Assembly: GCA_017933995.1 (NCBI GenBank)
Contig: JAGBKI010000047.1
Span: 25,019 to 89,018 of the forward strand
Length of the DNA stretch: 64,000 bases
Origin: Bacteroidaceae bacterium
GTDB taxonomy: Bacteria > Bacteroidota > Bacteroidia > Bacteroidales > Bacteroidaceae
Reading direction: 5' to 3'
The notes under the pieces are model-generated. The model was not told where the DNA came from and did no database searches. It saw only the letters and a program-made list of their open reading frames with translations. Shown in pieces: positions 1 to 9,087 of this stretch. How positions within the stretch are numbered: the first letter of the stretch is position 1; each line of letters opens with the position of its first letter. A program made the translations under genes and the position numbers.

Positions 1-647
1 GTGGCGAGGGCTTCGGCTATCTCGTCGGCGGAAAGCGCTTTGCACTCTTCGCGCACACAGCGGCTCACGATGGTGTCGAGCAACAGGTCTGGACGGTCGG
101 TGAGCAGCAGGAAAGCCGTGCCGGGCATGGGTTCCTCAAGAATTTTGAGGAGTTTGTTGGCGGCTTCGGTGCGAAGAAGCTCGGCGTGCCAGATGATAAT
201 CACGCGGTAGCCGCCTTGGTTCGAGGTCAAACTGATTTTGCGCAGTATTTGCTCGGCCTCGGAAACGAATATGTGGGGTTGCTGCGTGGTTACACCCATG
301 CGGGCAAACCACCCCTTGGCGTCGAAATAGGGCGACTCCCTCAGCAGCTCGCGCCACTGGGACATGTACTGGTCGCTCACCTCCTTGCTCTTGGGCACGG
401 GGAAGACAAAATGGAGGTCGGGGTGTTCAAGCTTGGCTGTCATCTTGCAGCCCGCGCATCGTCCGCAAGGCGCGCCGTCCACTGGCTCTTTGCAGAGCAG
501 GGCGGTGGCATAGGAAAGGGCCAGAGCCAATTTGCCGCATCCCTCGGGGCCGTAAAGCAGCTGCGCATGGGGCACACGCCCGCTGGCGAGCTGTGCAAGC
601 ATCTGTTGCTTGACCTCCGTTTGCCCTATCACTTCGCTGAAAAGCAT
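1..647 (-). CDS. holB: DNA polymerase III delta' subunit, partial (3' end beyond window)
   Basis: Clamp-loader subunit of the replicative polymerase, a AAA+ family member that helps load the sliding clamp. Reading the minus strand from an ATG at 647 gives MLFSEVIGQTEVKQQML, then a Walker A-like loop (GPEGCGKLAL, near residue 33), a four-cysteine zinc module ending CGRCAGC (near residues 61-67), and the sensor-type stretch LLKILEEPMPGTAFLLLT seen in DnaX/HolB proteins. The frame is open to the left window edge, so about 215 N-terminal residues are visible and the C-terminal collar domain is missing. The start lies 11 bases after the metF stop, so the two genes are probably co-transcribed from the metF promoter. 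HolB rather than DnaX is inferred from the divergent P-loop and overall similarity. The symbol is assigned by family. Confidence 0.85.
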   Translation of the reverse strand, partial: MLFSEVIGQTEVKQQMLAQLASGRVPHAQLLYGPEGCGKLALALSYATALLCKEPVDGAPCGRCAGCKMTAKLEHPDLHFVFPVPKSKEVSDQYMSQWRELLRESPYFDAKGWFARMGVTTQQPHIFVSEAEQILRKISLTSNQGGYRVIIIWHAELLRTEAANKLLKILEEPMPGTAFLLLTDRPDLLLDTIVSRCVREECKALSADEIAEALA

Positions 648-658
648 GGTTGTGGGTT

Positions 659-1624
659 TTAGTACACTTGTCGGACGATTTCCTTGATGCTGTCGGCGGA
701 ACCCATGGAATAGAAGTGGATGCCGGGCACACCAGCCGCTACCAACTCGCGACACTGGGCAATTCCCCACTCCACACCGAGCCTGCGCGCGTCCTCATCG
801 TCGCGACAGCGCGCCGCCTCCTTGACGAGAGCTTCGGGCAGGTCGCAGTGGAAAGTCCGGGGAATGGTGGTGAGTTGGGACAGTTTGGTGAAAGGTTTCA
901 CGCCGGGGACTATCGGCACGTCGATGCCCGCTGCGCGCACGCGCTTCACGAAGTCAAAATACTTCGCGTTGTCGTAGAAAAGCTGCGTCACGCCATATTC
1001 GGCACCCGCATCGACCTTCTGCTTGAAGCGGACCACGTCGGCCTCCAAGTTGGGGGCCTCTTCGTGTTTTTCGGGATAGCAGGCCACGCCGAATGTAAAG
1101 GGGGTAGGCGGGGGCGCGACCTCTGTGCCGTCGATGAAACGCCCTTTGTTGAAGTCGTTCACCTGTTCAATGAGGTCGGTGGCGTGTACGTTCGCTTCGC
1201 CCAGCGTGTCGGGCTTCGACAGATGAGCCACCTTGGGCTTGTCGCCCCGCAGCGCGAGGATGTGGGTCATACCCAAAAACTGGAGGTCGAGGAGCACGTA
1301 TTCCGTCTCTTCGCGCGTGAAACCGTTGCAAAGGACATGGGGCACTACGGGTATGCCATACTCGTAGCGGATGGCGGCTGCCACAGCCACAGTGCCCGGA
1401 CGGCGGCGCAGCGTGGTGCGTTGCAACAGGCCGTCGGGGCGTTCGTGATAGACGTACTCGGAACTGTGCGTCGTGATGTTGATGTAGGCCGGGGCGTAGT
1501 CGCGCAGCGTCTCCACGACACGGCGCAAACGGTCAAGGCCAGCGCCTTTGAGCGGGGGTAAAATCTCAAAAGAAAAGGCTGTGCGCCCGCCTTGCGACAG
1601 CAGCTCGGATATGTTCATTCGCAT
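659..1624 (-). CDS. metF: 5,10-methylenetetrahydrofolate reductase
   Basis: Reduces methylene-THF to 5-methyl-THF with a flavin, supplying methyl groups for methionine synthesis. The 321-residue product shows the MetF signature at the N terminus (FSFEILPPLKG), the ITTHSSEY and THILALRGDKP segments of the TIM barrel, and a C-terminal GIHFYSMGSADSI stretch. Length is normal for the family. Two in-frame ATGs (1624 and 1618) lie close together and cannot be separated. Both sit just downstream of a Bacteroidetes promoter at 1645-1673, which would give a very short leader. The gene precedes holB with an 11-base gap and is probably the first gene of that operon. Confidence 0.95.
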   Translation of the reverse strand: MRMNISELLSQGGRTAFSFEILPPLKGAGLDRLRRVVETLRDYAPAYINITTHSSEYVYHERPDGLLQRTTLRRRPGTVAVAAAIRYEYGIPVVPHVLCNGFTREETEYVLLDLQFLGMTHILALRGDKPKVAHLSKPDTLGEANVHATDLIEQVNDFNKGRFIDGTEVAPPPTPFTFGVACYPEKHEEAPNLEADVVRFKQKVDAGAEYGVTQLFYDNAKYFDFVKRVRAAGIDVPIVPGVKPFTKLSQLTTIPRTFHCDLPEALVKEAARCRDDEDARRLGVEWGIAQCRELVAAGVPGIHFYSMGSADSIKEIVRQVY

Positions 1625-1644
1625 TCAGGGTCTTAAGACTTGCG

Positions 1645-1673
1645 CAAAAGTACGCAAAAACGACCGAATACAA
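1645..1673 (-). promoter_or_regulatory. Bacteroidetes-type promoter for metF-holB
   Basis: On the minus strand TTG (1673-1671) is followed after 18 bases by TACTTTTG (1652-1645), matching the TTG/TAnnTTTG consensus of Bacteroidetes sigma factor. Predicted start of transcription is near 1638, about 14-20 bases before the metF ATG. Confidence 0.7.
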
Positions 1674-1720
1674 GCGTATCCGGCCGTTTTTACTGTTCCG
1701 AAGCGTCTGTAAGCGCCCCG

Positions 1721-4672
1721 CTACGGTTTCATCACGACGCCCATCTGGCGGCGTCCGTCCATCTTGATGGCGCAGGGGGCGGGCAGGCGGACGAGGCGCA
1801 CGTGGTCGGTCTCCTGCTCGGCGGGCAGGGCGTCGAGGGCGGCCTCGTCGAACGTGCCGTCGCCACGGAAGGGGTTTATCGTGAAGTAGCCCACGCCGAA
1901 GCTGGTCAGGTTCTGGAAGAAGTGCGTGCCCTGGCTGGGGTCTACCTGGTAGTTCTGTAGGCCGAGTTCGACGATGACGCGCGCGCCGCTGATGTGCGCC
2001 CACTTGACGGGTATGCCCAGCCAGCGGTCGCTGCTGCCCCACCGCCCGGGGCCGACGAGGACGTAGCCGCGCTCCTCGGCGAGCAGCCGCTCGTTGATGG
2101 CGGCAATCTCCTCGGCGATGACGGGGTTGTCGGCGGCGTCGTAGGCGGCGGTCTTTACATATAATACGGTGTCGACGTCGGTCTGGATGCCGTTGCCCAG
2201 CACGCTGTGGCTGGTGATGAGCGTCCGGGCGGGCGGGATGAGGCTGAGGTCCTCCTCGACGCGCTCCTTGCTGTCGACGATGGGGCGTATCTGCAGCAGG
2301 TAGAAGTCGGCGTGCTGTCCGTCGGGGCGTATGTCCATGGCAAACTCAATCTCGACGGGGCGGCCTATCTCCTTCAGCCCGATGTCGAGGAGTTTGCTGA
2401 CGGTGGCGGCCAGCGGGAAGGCTTCGTGCTGGAGGATGTTGGCGAAGGTGACGACCTTGCGCCCGCGCCCCGTGGCGCCCTCCCACAGCATGTCGCTGTC
2501 GGGGTCGTAGGTGGAGACGATGTACTTGAAGGTCTTGTCTTGGTCGGCGTCGCGCACGGCCACGTCGCGCAGGTTGTAGCCGTCGTCGCGCCTCACCTCG
2601 GCGCCGCGCTGCGACAGGTCGAGGGCGCAGAAGCGGCGCTGCGTCTCGCGCAGGGCCATGTCGGTGCTGGAGAGCTGCAGGATGTGGCGCGGGTGGGCGG
2701 GCGAGAACTTGAGCGTGACGCCGCCGTCGACGATGTACTTGCCCAGCCCCATGGCCACGGAGGCCACGCCGTCCTCGGCGCGCTCGTCGCCGATGGGGTA
2801 GAAGTTGAGCGAGCGCGCCACGCCGGACAGTGTGGGGTAGAACAGCGTGCCGTGGGCGGTGCCGACCACCTCCTGCAGGACGACGGCCATCTTCTCCTGG
2901 TCGATGACGCTCTGCGTGGCCTGCATGTAGGCTTTGCTGTCGTGGAAGAAGACGCTGGCGTAGACGGCCTTGACGGCTTTGCAGAGGTCGTCGAGGGCGG
3001 CGGCCTTGTCGTCGCCCACGGGCACCATATAGGTGGCGTAGACGCCTGCGAAGGGCTGGTAGTGGGCGTCCTCAAGCACGCTGCTGGAGCGCACGGCGAC
3101 GGGGTGGCTGACGAACTGCAGGTAGGAGCGCAGGTCGCTGACCAGCGCCTCGGGCAGCGGCGCGCACTCGAAGGACATCAGGATTTCCTCGTCGCTGGCG
3201 TTGGAGAGGGCGATGTCGTAGAGCGCGTTGCTCTCCATAAACGTGTCGAAATTGTCGGTGCAGACGACGACGGTCTTGGGTATGCCGACGCTCATGCGCT
3301 CGGTCTCCAGGCGCGGGTATCGGCGCATCATCTGGGCGATGAAGGCCAGGCCGCGCCCCTTGCCGCCCAGCGACCCGCGGCCCATACGGGCGAAGTGGCT
3401 GTACTCGTCGAACATGTCCTGGCGGTAGTTGGCCAGCACGCCGACGTTCTTCAGGCGGCGGTAGTTCATGATGAGGTCGAAGACCAGCTGGCGCGCCTCG
3501 TCCATGTCCTCGTACTCGTCGACGTCTACGTGCTTGAGGATGACGGCGGGCGGGAACATGGCGCGCGAGAAGAAGAAGCGCGAGAAGTGGTTGCGCCGCA
3601 GGTGGTGGCGCATGGCCTCGTCGGGGATGTTGAAGACGTTGTGCTGCAGGTCCTTGAGCGTCTTGAGGCGCATCAGCTCGCGCCCCGTGGCGGGGTCGGT
3701 GATGACGAAGTCGCCGAAGCCGAAGCCGCGGCGCACCTCGCGGCGCAGGTCCTGCGGGTAGGTCTTGCTGTTCTTGCTGATGAAGGCGGCGTCGAGTTCG
3801 GCGGCCAGGGCGCGCGTGCGCTCCTCGTTGCTCTCGAAAATGACGGGCAGGTACTTGTCGTGGCGGCGTATGTAACGGCCCAGTTCGTAGCCCGCCTCGG
3901 GGTTCTTGCGCCCGCCCATGCCGAAGCTCATGTCCGAGACGACGCCCAGTATGTTGTCCTTGTAGAGCTGGTATAGGCCGACGGCCTCCTCGTAACTGCG
4001 CGCCAGCATCACCTTGGGCCGCCCGCGCATACGCATCGTCTTGAGCTGCTCGTTGAGGGCCTCGGCGGCGAAGAACTGGCTCTGCTCCAGCACGTAGCGG
4101 AACAGGTGGGTCAGCGCGCTGCTGTAGAAGCGCACGCTGTCCTCGACCAGCAGGATGACCTGCACGCCCACCGAGGCACAGTCGTGGGGCGCGTTCCACT
4201 TGTCCTCGATGAGTTTGACGATGGCCACGAGCAGCTGCGGGTCGCCCAGCCACGAGAAGACGTAGTCGATGCCCGTCAAGTCGGCGCGCTGTATGCGCCG
4301 TGTCACCTCCTTGCTGAACGGCGTGAGCACCACGATGGGTATGGCCGGGTGGGCGGCCTTGATTTCCTTGGCCTCGTCGAAGATGTCGCGCTTGTCCATG
4401 TTGGGCAGCACGATGATGAGCTCGAAAGGCCGCTCGGCGAGCAGTTTCAGCGCCTCGCCCTTGGTCTGCACCTGCGTGAAGCGCGGCGGGTAGCGCAGGC
4501 CCAGGTGGGTGTACTCGTTGAAAATCTCCTCGTCGACGCGCCCGTCGTCCTCCAGCATGAAGGCGTCGTACTTCGAGGAGAGGAGCATGATGTTGTAGAT
4601 GCGCCGGTTCATCAGGTCGGCGAACGGCGTGTCGCGCATGGCGACGTCTTTCAGGCGGGGTATCTGGCTCAT
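1721..4672 (-). CDS. PEP/pyruvate-binding (PPDK N-domain-like) protein with two receiver-like domains
   Basis: A 983-residue protein. Residues of about 30-155 resemble a degenerate receiver domain (LIIVLPNMDKRDIF without the acceptor Asp in the usual context). Residues of about 165-325 resemble a better-preserved receiver: ILLVEDS acidic pair, VVSDMSF with a candidate phospho-acceptor Asp, and ISKNSK with the conserved Lys. From about residue 420 onwards there is a PPDK/PEP-synthase ATP-grasp-like part, including GSLGGKGRGLAFI, PVAVRSSSVLEDAHYQPFAG and VEIEFAMDI. The C terminus has the conserved blocks LVGPGRWGSSDRWLG and THFFQNLTSFGVGYF. I see no phosphohistidine swivel motif of the PEP-utilizing family, so it is unlikely to be a complete PEP synthase. 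Related proteins are common in Bacteroidetes but have no established role that I know of. Divergent from nhaC across a short shared promoter region. Confidence 0.8.
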   Translation of the reverse strand: MSQIPRLKDVAMRDTPFADLMNRRIYNIMLLSSKYDAFMLEDDGRVDEEIFNEYTHLGLRYPPRFTQVQTKGEALKLLAERPFELIIVLPNMDKRDIFDEAKEIKAAHPAIPIVVLTPFSKEVTRRIQRADLTGIDYVFSWLGDPQLLVAIVKLIEDKWNAPHDCASVGVQVILLVEDSVRFYSSALTHLFRYVLEQSQFFAAEALNEQLKTMRMRGRPKVMLARSYEEAVGLYQLYKDNILGVVSDMSFGMGGRKNPEAGYELGRYIRRHDKYLPVIFESNEERTRALAAELDAAFISKNSKTYPQDLRREVRRGFGFGDFVITDPATGRELMRLKTLKDLQHNVFNIPDEAMRHHLRRNHFSRFFFSRAMFPPAVILKHVDVDEYEDMDEARQLVFDLIMNYRRLKNVGVLANYRQDMFDEYSHFARMGRGSLGGKGRGLAFIAQMMRRYPRLETERMSVGIPKTVVVCTDNFDTFMESNALYDIALSNASDEEILMSFECAPLPEALVSDLRSYLQFVSHPVAVRSSSVLEDAHYQPFAGVYATYMVPVGDDKAAALDDLCKAVKAVYASVFFHDSKAYMQATQSVIDQEKMAVVLQEVVGTAHGTLFYPTLSGVARSLNFYPIGDERAEDGVASVAMGLGKYIVDGGVTLKFSPAHPRHILQLSSTDMALRETQRRFCALDLSQRGAEVRRDDGYNLRDVAVRDADQDKTFKYIVSTYDPDSDMLWEGATGRGRKVVTFANILQHEAFPLAATVSKLLDIGLKEIGRPVEIEFAMDIRPDGQHADFYLLQIRPIVDSKERVEEDLSLIPPARTLITSHSVLGNGIQTDVDTVLYVKTAAYDAADNPVIAEEIAAINERLLAEERGYVLVGPGRWGSSDRWLGIPVKWAHISGARVIVELGLQNYQVDPSQGTHFFQNLTSFGVGYFTINPFRGDGTFDEAALDALPAEQETDHVRLVRLPAPCAIKMDGRRQMGVVMKP

Positions 4673-4740
4673 TTGGGGGCGTGAGGAATGGCTGGGTAAG
4701 GATTGGGGTAAAACGGCGAGGTGCCGCGCTTAAACGACCG

Positions 4741-4748
4741 CAAATTTA
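4741..4748 (-). promoter_or_regulatory. Putative -7 element for the two-receiver PEP-binding gene
   Basis: Minus strand reads TAAATTTG, a match to TAnnTTTG, about 70 bases upstream of the ATG at 4672. No convincing -33 TTG at the right distance was found, so only the -7 element is claimed. Confidence 0.4.
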
Positions 4749-4791
4749 AGGTTTTCAGCGGCAAAGGCCGATTCACCCGCAAAGATTGTTG

Positions 4792-4799
4792 TACTTTTG
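4792..4799 (+). promoter_or_regulatory. Putative -7 element for the NhaC-family gene
   Basis: TACTTTTG, an exact TAnnTTTG match, about 75 bases upstream of the chosen ATG at 4874. It supports that start over the longer reading frame that opens at 4721, which would begin upstream of the promoter. No clear -33 box. Confidence 0.5.
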
Positions 4800-4873
4800 C
4801 GGCCAAGGGAAACGATTTGCACGGGCGACTGTGCTTTTTCTGGCAAACACTACAGACATTACAGTTTACACTT

Positions 4874-6199
4874 ATGGCAGAACTTGGTCCTACCTTCTCT
4901 CCCCTGCGCCGCAAGGTGCGCCGTCACGGCTTGTTAGCGCTCAGTCCGCTGCTGGTGATGGCGGGACTTTTCGTGGTGCTCGGCGCCCTCGGTGGTGGCA
5001 TAGCCGAGGTGCCCATCCTTGTGGTCTTTGTGCTCACGGCTGTCTACGCACTTTGGACGCTTCGCGGACTGCCCATCGACGTGCGACTCGCGCAGTTCGC
5101 GCGCGGCGCCGGGGCTGCCGACCTCCTGCTGATGGTTTGGATCTTTGTGCTCGCGGGCGCATTCGCTTCAACAGCGCGCGCCACGGGTGCCGTCGACGCC
5201 GCCGTGAACCTGACGCTCGCCGCCCTGCCTCCCGAGGCACTTGTGGCGGGTGTGTTCGTGGCGGCCTGCGGCGTGTCGTTCAGCATCGGCACCTCGGTCG
5301 GCACGATTGTGGCCATCGTCCCCGTCTGTGCAGGACTGGCCGAGGGTAGCGGCATTGCCCTGCCGTTGCTCACCGCCGCAGCGGTGGGTGGTGCCTTTTT
5401 TGGCGACAATCTGAGCTTCATCAGCGACACCACTGTGGCCGCCACACGCACGCAGGGCTGTCGGCTCAGCGACAAGTTCCGCGTGAACTTCCGCATCGTG
5501 CTTCCTGCCGCACTTTTCACGCTGGCGCTCTACGCCTGGCTCGGCCTGGGCCACGCGGGAAACACCGTACACACTGTCGAGAGCGACTGGCTCAAAGTTA
5601 TCCCCTATCTGCTCGTGGTTGTCCTGGCCATGGCGGGAATGAACGTGCTGCTCGTGCTGCTCATCGCCAATGCCGCCACGGGCATCACGGGGCTGCTCTA
5701 CGGCAGTTTCGACGCAGCAGGCTGGATGAAGGCTTCGGCTGATGGCATCACGGGCATGGGCGAACTCATCGTGGTGTCGATGCTGGCGGGCGGCCTGCTC
5801 GAAGTGATTCGCGTGGGCGGCGGCATCACTTATCTCATCCACCGCCTGACGCGCCGCATACGGAGCGCGCGCGGGGCGGAGCTGTCGATTGCCGCACTGG
5901 TGAGCCTCACGAACGTATGCACCGCCAACAACACCGTGGCCATATTGAGCGTGGGCCGCATCTCCAACGACATTGCCGAACGCTATGGTGTGGACAAGCG
6001 GCGCAGCGCCAGCATTCTCGACACTTTTTCCTGCGCCGTCCAGGGTGTGCTCCCTTACGGCGCGCAGCTCCTTATGGCCGCCGGAATGGCCAGTATCAGC
6101 CCCTTGGAGATTATCCCGTGGCTTTTCTACCCGATGGCCACCGCTGCCGCCGCCCTCTGCGCGATTCTGGTGGGGAAGAGGAAAGGCGCGCGGGCGTAA
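4874..6199 (+). CDS. Na+/H+ antiporter, NhaC family
   Basis: Predicted secondary transporter of 441 residues, inner membrane. About ten or more hydrophobic segments can be read (for example LLALSPLLVMAGLFVVLGAL, ALWTLRGLP as a loop, and ILVVFVLTAVYAL). NhaC-type signatures include the glycine/serine-rich VSFSIGTSVGTIVAIVPV and GGAFFGDNLSFISDTTVAATRTQGC. The latter is typical of the NhaC family, and its acidic residues are likely ion-coupling. The frame is open to 4721, but the ATG at 4874 (MAELGPTF) follows the promoter element and gives the expected N terminus. Convergent with the downstream receptor gene, from which it is separated by a strong hairpin. Confidence 0.88.
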   Translation: MAELGPTFSPLRRKVRRHGLLALSPLLVMAGLFVVLGALGGGIAEVPILVVFVLTAVYALWTLRGLPIDVRLAQFARGAGAADLLLMVWIFVLAGAFASTARATGAVDAAVNLTLAALPPEALVAGVFVAACGVSFSIGTSVGTIVAIVPVCAGLAEGSGIALPLLTAAAVGGAFFGDNLSFISDTTVAATRTQGCRLSDKFRVNFRIVLPAALFTLALYAWLGLGHAGNTVHTVESDWLKVIPYLLVVVLAMAGMNVLLVLLIANAATGITGLLYGSFDAAGWMKASADGITGMGELIVVSMLAGGLLEVIRVGGGITYLIHRLTRRIRSARGAELSIAALVSLTNVCTANNTVAILSVGRISNDIAERYGVDKRRSASILDTFSCAVQGVLPYGAQLLMAAGMASISPLEIIPWLFYPMATAAAALCAILVGKRKGARA

Positions 6200-6246
6200 A
6201 CGGGAGTCAGGGAAAGCACATCCCCAGCTTTTCACGCCGCTGTAGA

Positions 6247-6314
6247 ACAATCCCAGCGGGATTGCACAAAGACCTGATGCAGAACCAGTCTTGTGCAACC
6301 CCGCTGGGAGTTGT
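6247..6314. repeat. CCCAGCGGG(G)TTGCACAA hairpin element, copy 1
   Basis: Two arms of about 25 bases (6247-6272 and 6288-6314) are near-perfect reverse complements, with core CCCAGCGGGATTGCACAA against the complement of TTGTGCAACCCCGCTGGG. It lies between the convergent antiporter and receptor genes, so it may act as a two-way terminator. The same core recurs at 10666-10731 and in part at 10779-10796, so this is an interspersed family rather than a private terminator. Confidence 0.75.
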
Positions 6315-6337
6315 TTTTGGGGCGTATCCCCGTTGGC

Positions 6338-8410
6338 CTACCACCTCACGCTGCCGCCCACCAGGGCGACAAGGCGGGGCTGCGGCACACCTGCCACATC
6401 GACATAGCGGCGGCAGGTCACGTTGGAGAGGTCGCACGAAAGCGCATAGCGCCCGCGCTGCCACGAGAGACGCACGTCGAGCAGCGCATAGGTGCCGTAG
6501 TGGCGTGTGCGGTCGGTCGGGGCAAGCCCCTCGTAGACCTGGTAGGCCCCAGCGCGGTTCTGCACACGCAGCGTCCAGTCGGCGCGCAGCCCAGCGGGGA
6601 GGTCGTGCGACAGCGTGGCGACAAACTTGTTACGGAGGTGGTTCATCGCGTAATTGGAACGGAACACGTAGGCATCGTCCTTGCGACGCTGATGCACATA
6701 AGCGTATTCCAGCAACAGGCGACGCAACGGCTGCCGACTGCCAAGCCAACGGCGCAAGTCGGCACGCGCAGAGACACTCGCGCCAAGGCTGTGGAGACGA
6801 AAGGCAGCGGCGTGGTAGACATCGGTGGGGCTGTACATCACCCAGTCAATCATGTCGCGCCCACGGGAGTGGAAGCCCTTGAGGCTGACGGCTATCCCAT
6901 CGCGCGCCCACTCGGCACCGACGCGCGCCTGGGCATTGCGCTCGGGGCGGAGGCCGACATTGCCCTGCTGCGAGGGCGACTTGTACCACAGGTCAGTGAA
7001 CGTGGGCAGGCGGAGGGCTTTGTTCCACGAAGCGAAAAGCCGCCAGCCGCTGCCGGGACGCCAACTGACGTCCACACCGGGGTAAAGGTGGAAACGGTGG
7101 TCGAGTGCGCTGCTGCGCCCGCCAAGCAAGCCCGCCGAAAACGTCCAGCGGCGCAACACGACGTTGTGTTCCAAATACACATCTACGTTCGTGCGGTGGG
7201 CGTTGCGCGTATAGTAAATGCCGTCCTGGCCGGGGATACGCACGTAGCGGCTCTCGTCCATCGGCGTACCGAGGTTGCCGCTAAGCAAGTTCTCGTCGCT
7301 GATGCCCGCCCCCACCGCCGTGCGTCCCAGAATCCACTGGCCCCAAGCGTTGAGGCCGAGGTGATAAACGTCGGTGCGGTTGAAGTTTTCGTAGTCGTGC
7401 GTGCCGCGCACCCATTGGTAGTGGTCGGTGGTACGTGTCCACGACAGTTCGGGCTGCAAGTGCAGGCCGCCCGCCCGCGCGTCGGCACGGGCGCTGACAA
7501 GCGTGCGCCGCGTGGCCTCCCACTGGCGGTCGTTGGCCGGGCTGTAGAACGTGTTGGCACCGAAGTCGTCGGCCACGTGTCCGGCCTGGACATGGAGGCG
7601 CAGGTCGTCGCCGTCGTAGACGCCCTGCCAGTAGACCTTGGCGCCTTTGAAGTCGCCGTTCTTCACCGCACCGTCGCTGCGGCTGCCGCCCACGCTGAGC
7701 GACGTGTGGAAACGCCCGCCGCCGCTGTCTATTGCCTGCCGCGCCGCGCCCGTCAGCGTGCCGTAACTGCCTGCCTGCAACTCGGCGCGCCCTTCCGTGC
7801 CGCGCTGGCGCGTCACGACGTTGATGGCGCCGCTGAAAGCCTGGCTGCCGAAGATTCGGGAAGCGGCTCCCTCGAACACTTCTATGCGCTCGATGTCCGC
7901 CAAAGCGAACGGGAACTGCGCAGCGTTGTGGCCCGTCTGCACATCGCCGTAGGGGATGCCGTTCACGAGCAAGGCCAGCTGGTCGAAAGTGCCGCCGTTG
8001 ATACTGATGTCCGTTTGAATGCCAAAACCGCCGCGTTGGCGCACGTCTATGCCCGCTGCAAGTTTCAGCGCGTCGCTGACAGCGGTGACTCCCGCCGCCG
8101 CGATGTCATCACGCGTCAGCGTAGTCACCTGCCGAGCCGCAATGCCTGCGGCCATAGGAGCACGCGAAGCCGCTACAGTGGCCTCCGTCAGCGGGATGGT
8201 GTCGCCCGGCTGAACGATGTCCTCGTCCGTTCCGACGGGACGCACTGCGAACGCCTCTAACTGCAAGCAGGGGGCGGCGGCAAGCAGCGTGCCGACCGAC
8301 AGCACGCCGATGCGCACCTCGCGCCCCAGCGCAGCAAACAGCGCCCACCCCGTGCGCCGGAACTGGCGGAACGTGATGACCTCGCGCTTCCTGAATGGGA
8401 AGGTGTACAT
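6338..8410 (-). CDS. TonB-dependent outer membrane receptor
   Basis: Outer-membrane beta-barrel importer, 690 residues from the ATG at 8410. After an N-terminal hydrophobic stretch that probably serves as a signal region (VGTLLAAAPCLQL) comes a TonB-box-like acidic segment and a plug domain: LTRDDIAAAGVTAVSDALKLAAGIDV, then RGGFGIQTDISINGG, LLVNGIPYGD and IERIEVFEGAASRIFG. The barrel ends in a strand finishing with W (VGGSVRW), as expected for BAM-dependent insertion. The plug resembles BtuB/vitamin-type receptors rather than SusC, and there is no SusD partner nearby. The substrate is unknown. The frame is open further upstream to 8503, but that would overlap the methyltransferase gene. The 49-base gap to that gene suggests co-transcription. 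Confidence 0.88.
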   Translation of the reverse strand: MYTFPFRKREVITFRQFRRTGWALFAALGREVRIGVLSVGTLLAAAPCLQLEAFAVRPVGTDEDIVQPGDTIPLTEATVAASRAPMAAGIAARQVTTLTRDDIAAAGVTAVSDALKLAAGIDVRQRGGFGIQTDISINGGTFDQLALLVNGIPYGDVQTGHNAAQFPFALADIERIEVFEGAASRIFGSQAFSGAINVVTRQRGTEGRAELQAGSYGTLTGAARQAIDSGGGRFHTSLSVGGSRSDGAVKNGDFKGAKVYWQGVYDGDDLRLHVQAGHVADDFGANTFYSPANDRQWEATRRTLVSARADARAGGLHLQPELSWTRTTDHYQWVRGTHDYENFNRTDVYHLGLNAWGQWILGRTAVGAGISDENLLSGNLGTPMDESRYVRIPGQDGIYYTRNAHRTNVDVYLEHNVVLRRWTFSAGLLGGRSSALDHRFHLYPGVDVSWRPGSGWRLFASWNKALRLPTFTDLWYKSPSQQGNVGLRPERNAQARVGAEWARDGIAVSLKGFHSRGRDMIDWVMYSPTDVYHAAAFRLHSLGASVSARADLRRWLGSRQPLRRLLLEYAYVHQRRKDDAYVFRSNYAMNHLRNKFVATLSHDLPAGLRADWTLRVQNRAGAYQVYEGLAPTDRTRHYGTYALLDVRLSWQRGRYALSCDLSNVTCRRYVDVAGVPQPRLVALVGGSVRW

Positions 8411-8459
8411 AATGGTTTGGAAAAAAATAAAAAGTGAATAAAAAAACGGGCATACGCCC

Positions 8460-9014
8460 TTATGTTTCGCCAGCCTGCACACGCGCCAACGACTCGATGC
8501 CATTCAAAAAGCGCTTGGCTGGCAGGCCGCCTGCGTATCCGCCTAAAGAAACGCCGGCAGCCAGCACACGGTGGCACGGCACAACCACGCTCATGCCGTT
8601 CGCGCCCACAGCCGCACCCACAGCCCGCGCCGCACCACGCTTGCACACTCCGCGTGCACAGAGCATGGCCGCCAACTCGCCGTAAGTGGCCACCGTGCCG
8701 TATGGCAGCTCCAACAGCGCCTGCCAAACGGCTTTCTGAAACGCCGTGCCCACCATGAGCAGCGGCAGGTCGAAGGCACGCCGCTCCATGCCGAAGTACT
8801 CGTCAAGCTGCGTGGCCGCGCGGCGCAGCAACTCCGTCTGCCCCCGGCGCGTCTCCGCACCAAGCGCACGGCACACGCGCCGCACCACTGCCTCGTGGCG
8901 CGCGCTGCCAGGCCAGTCGCACAGGCAGAGTTGCCCGTCCGCGTCGCCCAGCACCAGCCGCCCCACTGGCGACTCGTAGTCCCATAGCCGAATCTCCTTC
9001 ATAGCCTTGCGCAT
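8460..9014 (-). CDS. ogt: Methylated-DNA--[protein]-cysteine S-methyltransferase (O6-alkylguanine repair)
   Basis: Suicidal repair enzyme that transfers the alkyl group of O6-methylguanine to its own cysteine. The catalytic motif appears as VVPCHRVLAAG, preceded by the DNA-binding helix-turn-helix (YGTVATYGELAAML) and followed by GGYAGGLPAKRFLNGIE. The reading frame opens at 9047, but a good promoter at 9036-9066 rules that start out. ATGs at 9014 (MRKAMKEIRL) and 9002 (MKEIRLWDYESP) are both possible, and I give the longer. About 180-184 residues, normal for the family. Followed by the TonB receptor gene on the same strand. Confidence 0.92.
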   Translation of the reverse strand: MRKAMKEIRLWDYESPVGRLVLGDADGQLCLCDWPGSARHEAVVRRVCRALGAETRRGQTELLRRAATQLDEYFGMERRAFDLPLLMVGTAFQKAVWQALLELPYGTVATYGELAAMLCARGVCKRGAARAVGAAVGANGMSVVVPCHRVLAAGVSLGGYAGGLPAKRFLNGIESLARVQAGET

Positions 9015-9035
9015 CTTCTCATAGCAAAGAGAGGC

Positions 9036-9066
9036 CAAAAATAGCACAAGGCACGAAATGCGCCAA
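9036..9066 (-). promoter_or_regulatory. Promoter for ogt (and possibly the TonB receptor)
   Basis: Minus strand TTG (9066-9064), 20 bases, TATTTTTG (9043-9036): a full match to the Bacteroidetes consensus. Transcription would begin near 9029, downstream of the first in-frame ATG at 9047, so it fixes the ogt start at 9014 or 9002. Confidence 0.75.
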
Positions 9067-9087
9067 GTCCCTCCGCGCTTTTCCGCT

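Noticed and set aside
2207-3976. 589-residue open frame opposite the two-receiver PEP-binding gene
   Set aside because: Composition is the Val/Gly/His-rich pattern of GC-rich antisense frames. The opposite strand encodes a protein with clear motifs.
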